From DAOTWP01 sp034435675 (GTDB lineage Bacteria; Chloroflexota; Anaerolineae; Aggregatilineales; Phototrophicaceae): a DNA stretch of 7,105 bases. Shown here piece by piece: positions 6,884 through 7,105 of the stretch. The notes beneath the pieces are model-generated. The model searched no databases. It saw only the letters and a list, made by a program, of their open reading frames with translations, and was not told the DNA's origin. How positions within the stretch are numbered: position 1 is the first letter of the stretch; the number at the start of each line of letters is the position of its first letter. The translations under genes and the position numbers were made by a program. The stretch spans positions 1 to 7,105 of the forward strand of contig DAOTWP010000197.1 of assembly GCA_034435675.1 (NCBI GenBank), written 5' to 3'.

Positions 6884-6890
6884 CCTCCTT
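6884..6890 (-). promoter_or_regulatory. Shine-Dalgarno AAGGAGG deciding the permease start
   Basis: On the minus strand the order is TGA (stop of the upstream permease), AGGAGG, ATG, ACA, ATG. The first A of the ribosome binding site is the last base of the stop. The first ATG (6883) abuts the site and is too close; the second (6877) has the normal 6-base spacing. The overlap points to translational coupling of the two permeases. Confidence 0.75.
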
Positions 6891-7105
6891 CAGATGTCCA
6901 GCCGCCGGTTAAAGATGGTCAGCCCGATCACGAACGTGACCAGCCCGAAAGCGGTCAGCACGCCGATATGCAGCAGCACGCCATCGCTGCCTGTCGCAAG
7001 GTTGGTGAACGCTTCTGTACCCCAACGCACGATAGACACACGCGACAGCAGATCCATTACGCCGCCGTCCGATGGGATGGTGAAGAATGCCCCGCCCAGC
7101 GCGCC
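6890..7105 (-). CDS. ABC-2 type transporter permease, C-terminal part (5' partial)
   Basis: The last 71 residues of a membrane protein whose frame is open to the right edge. It begins GALGGAFFTIPSDG, continues through LLSRVSIVRWGTEAFTNLATG, then a final membrane segment (HIGVLTAFGLVTFVIGLTIF) and ends NRRLDI. This matches the C-terminus of the complete downstream permease position by position (LGGAWWPLD, HISPVAWAMDGFA, a last hydrophobic helix ending TRFKYEG), so the two are paralogous ABC-2 permeases, probably forming a heterodimer. The stop at 6890-6892 is 12 bases before the preferred start of the next gene. It was missing from simple start-to-stop ORF calling because its start is outside the window. 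Confidence 0.85.
   Translation of the reverse strand, partial: GALGGAFFTIPSDGGVMDLLSRVSIVRWGTEAFTNLATGSDGVLLHIGVLTAFGLVTFVIGLTIFNRRLDI

Overview
The window is GC-rich bacterial DNA (roughly 60% GC by eye) with ordinary Shine-Dalgarno starts and short intergenic gaps. Gene content and protein style suggest an environmental bacterium, perhaps of the Chloroflexota (Anaerolineae-like), but this is an impression from residue usage and nothing here fixes the taxonomy. No tRNA, rRNA, CRISPR array, transposase or integrase is visible.

Layout: (1) 1-764, plus strand, the C-terminal two thirds or so of an M20-family metallopeptidase of the glutamate-carboxypeptidase (CPG2) type, cut by the left edge. 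(2) 765-905, a convergent intergenic gap rich in inverted repeats. (3) 2951-906, minus strand, a complete stand-alone molybdopterin (bis-MGD) oxidoreductase with an N-terminal [4Fe-4S] motif but no Cys or Sec where formate dehydrogenases carry their Mo ligand. (4) 4045-3059, minus, an aldo/keto reductase with an intact catalytic tetrad and a near-perfect ribosome binding site. (5) 5473-4118, minus, an unrecognised membrane-anchored protein with an HEWLH zinc motif and a downstream NETTA glutamate, a probable gluzincin-type metallopeptidase. (6) 6877-5603, minus, a complete ABC-2 type permease, preceded 12 bases upstream by (7) the C-terminus of a second ABC-2 permease, cut by the right edge.

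Five of the six genes read leftwards. The two permeases are clearly co-transcribed: the Shine-Dalgarno of the second overlaps the stop of the first. A hairpin followed by a T run ends that unit just before the metallopeptidase gene, which has its own extended -10 candidate. The metallopeptidase, reductase and oxidoreductase genes have gaps of 72 and 107 bases with weak -10-like boxes, so they may be separate units or a loose cluster. No shared pathway is evident; the export system probably continues right of the window with its ATPase. No defence system or other recognisable new multi-gene system is present. The most unusual item is the membrane-anchored HExxH protein.
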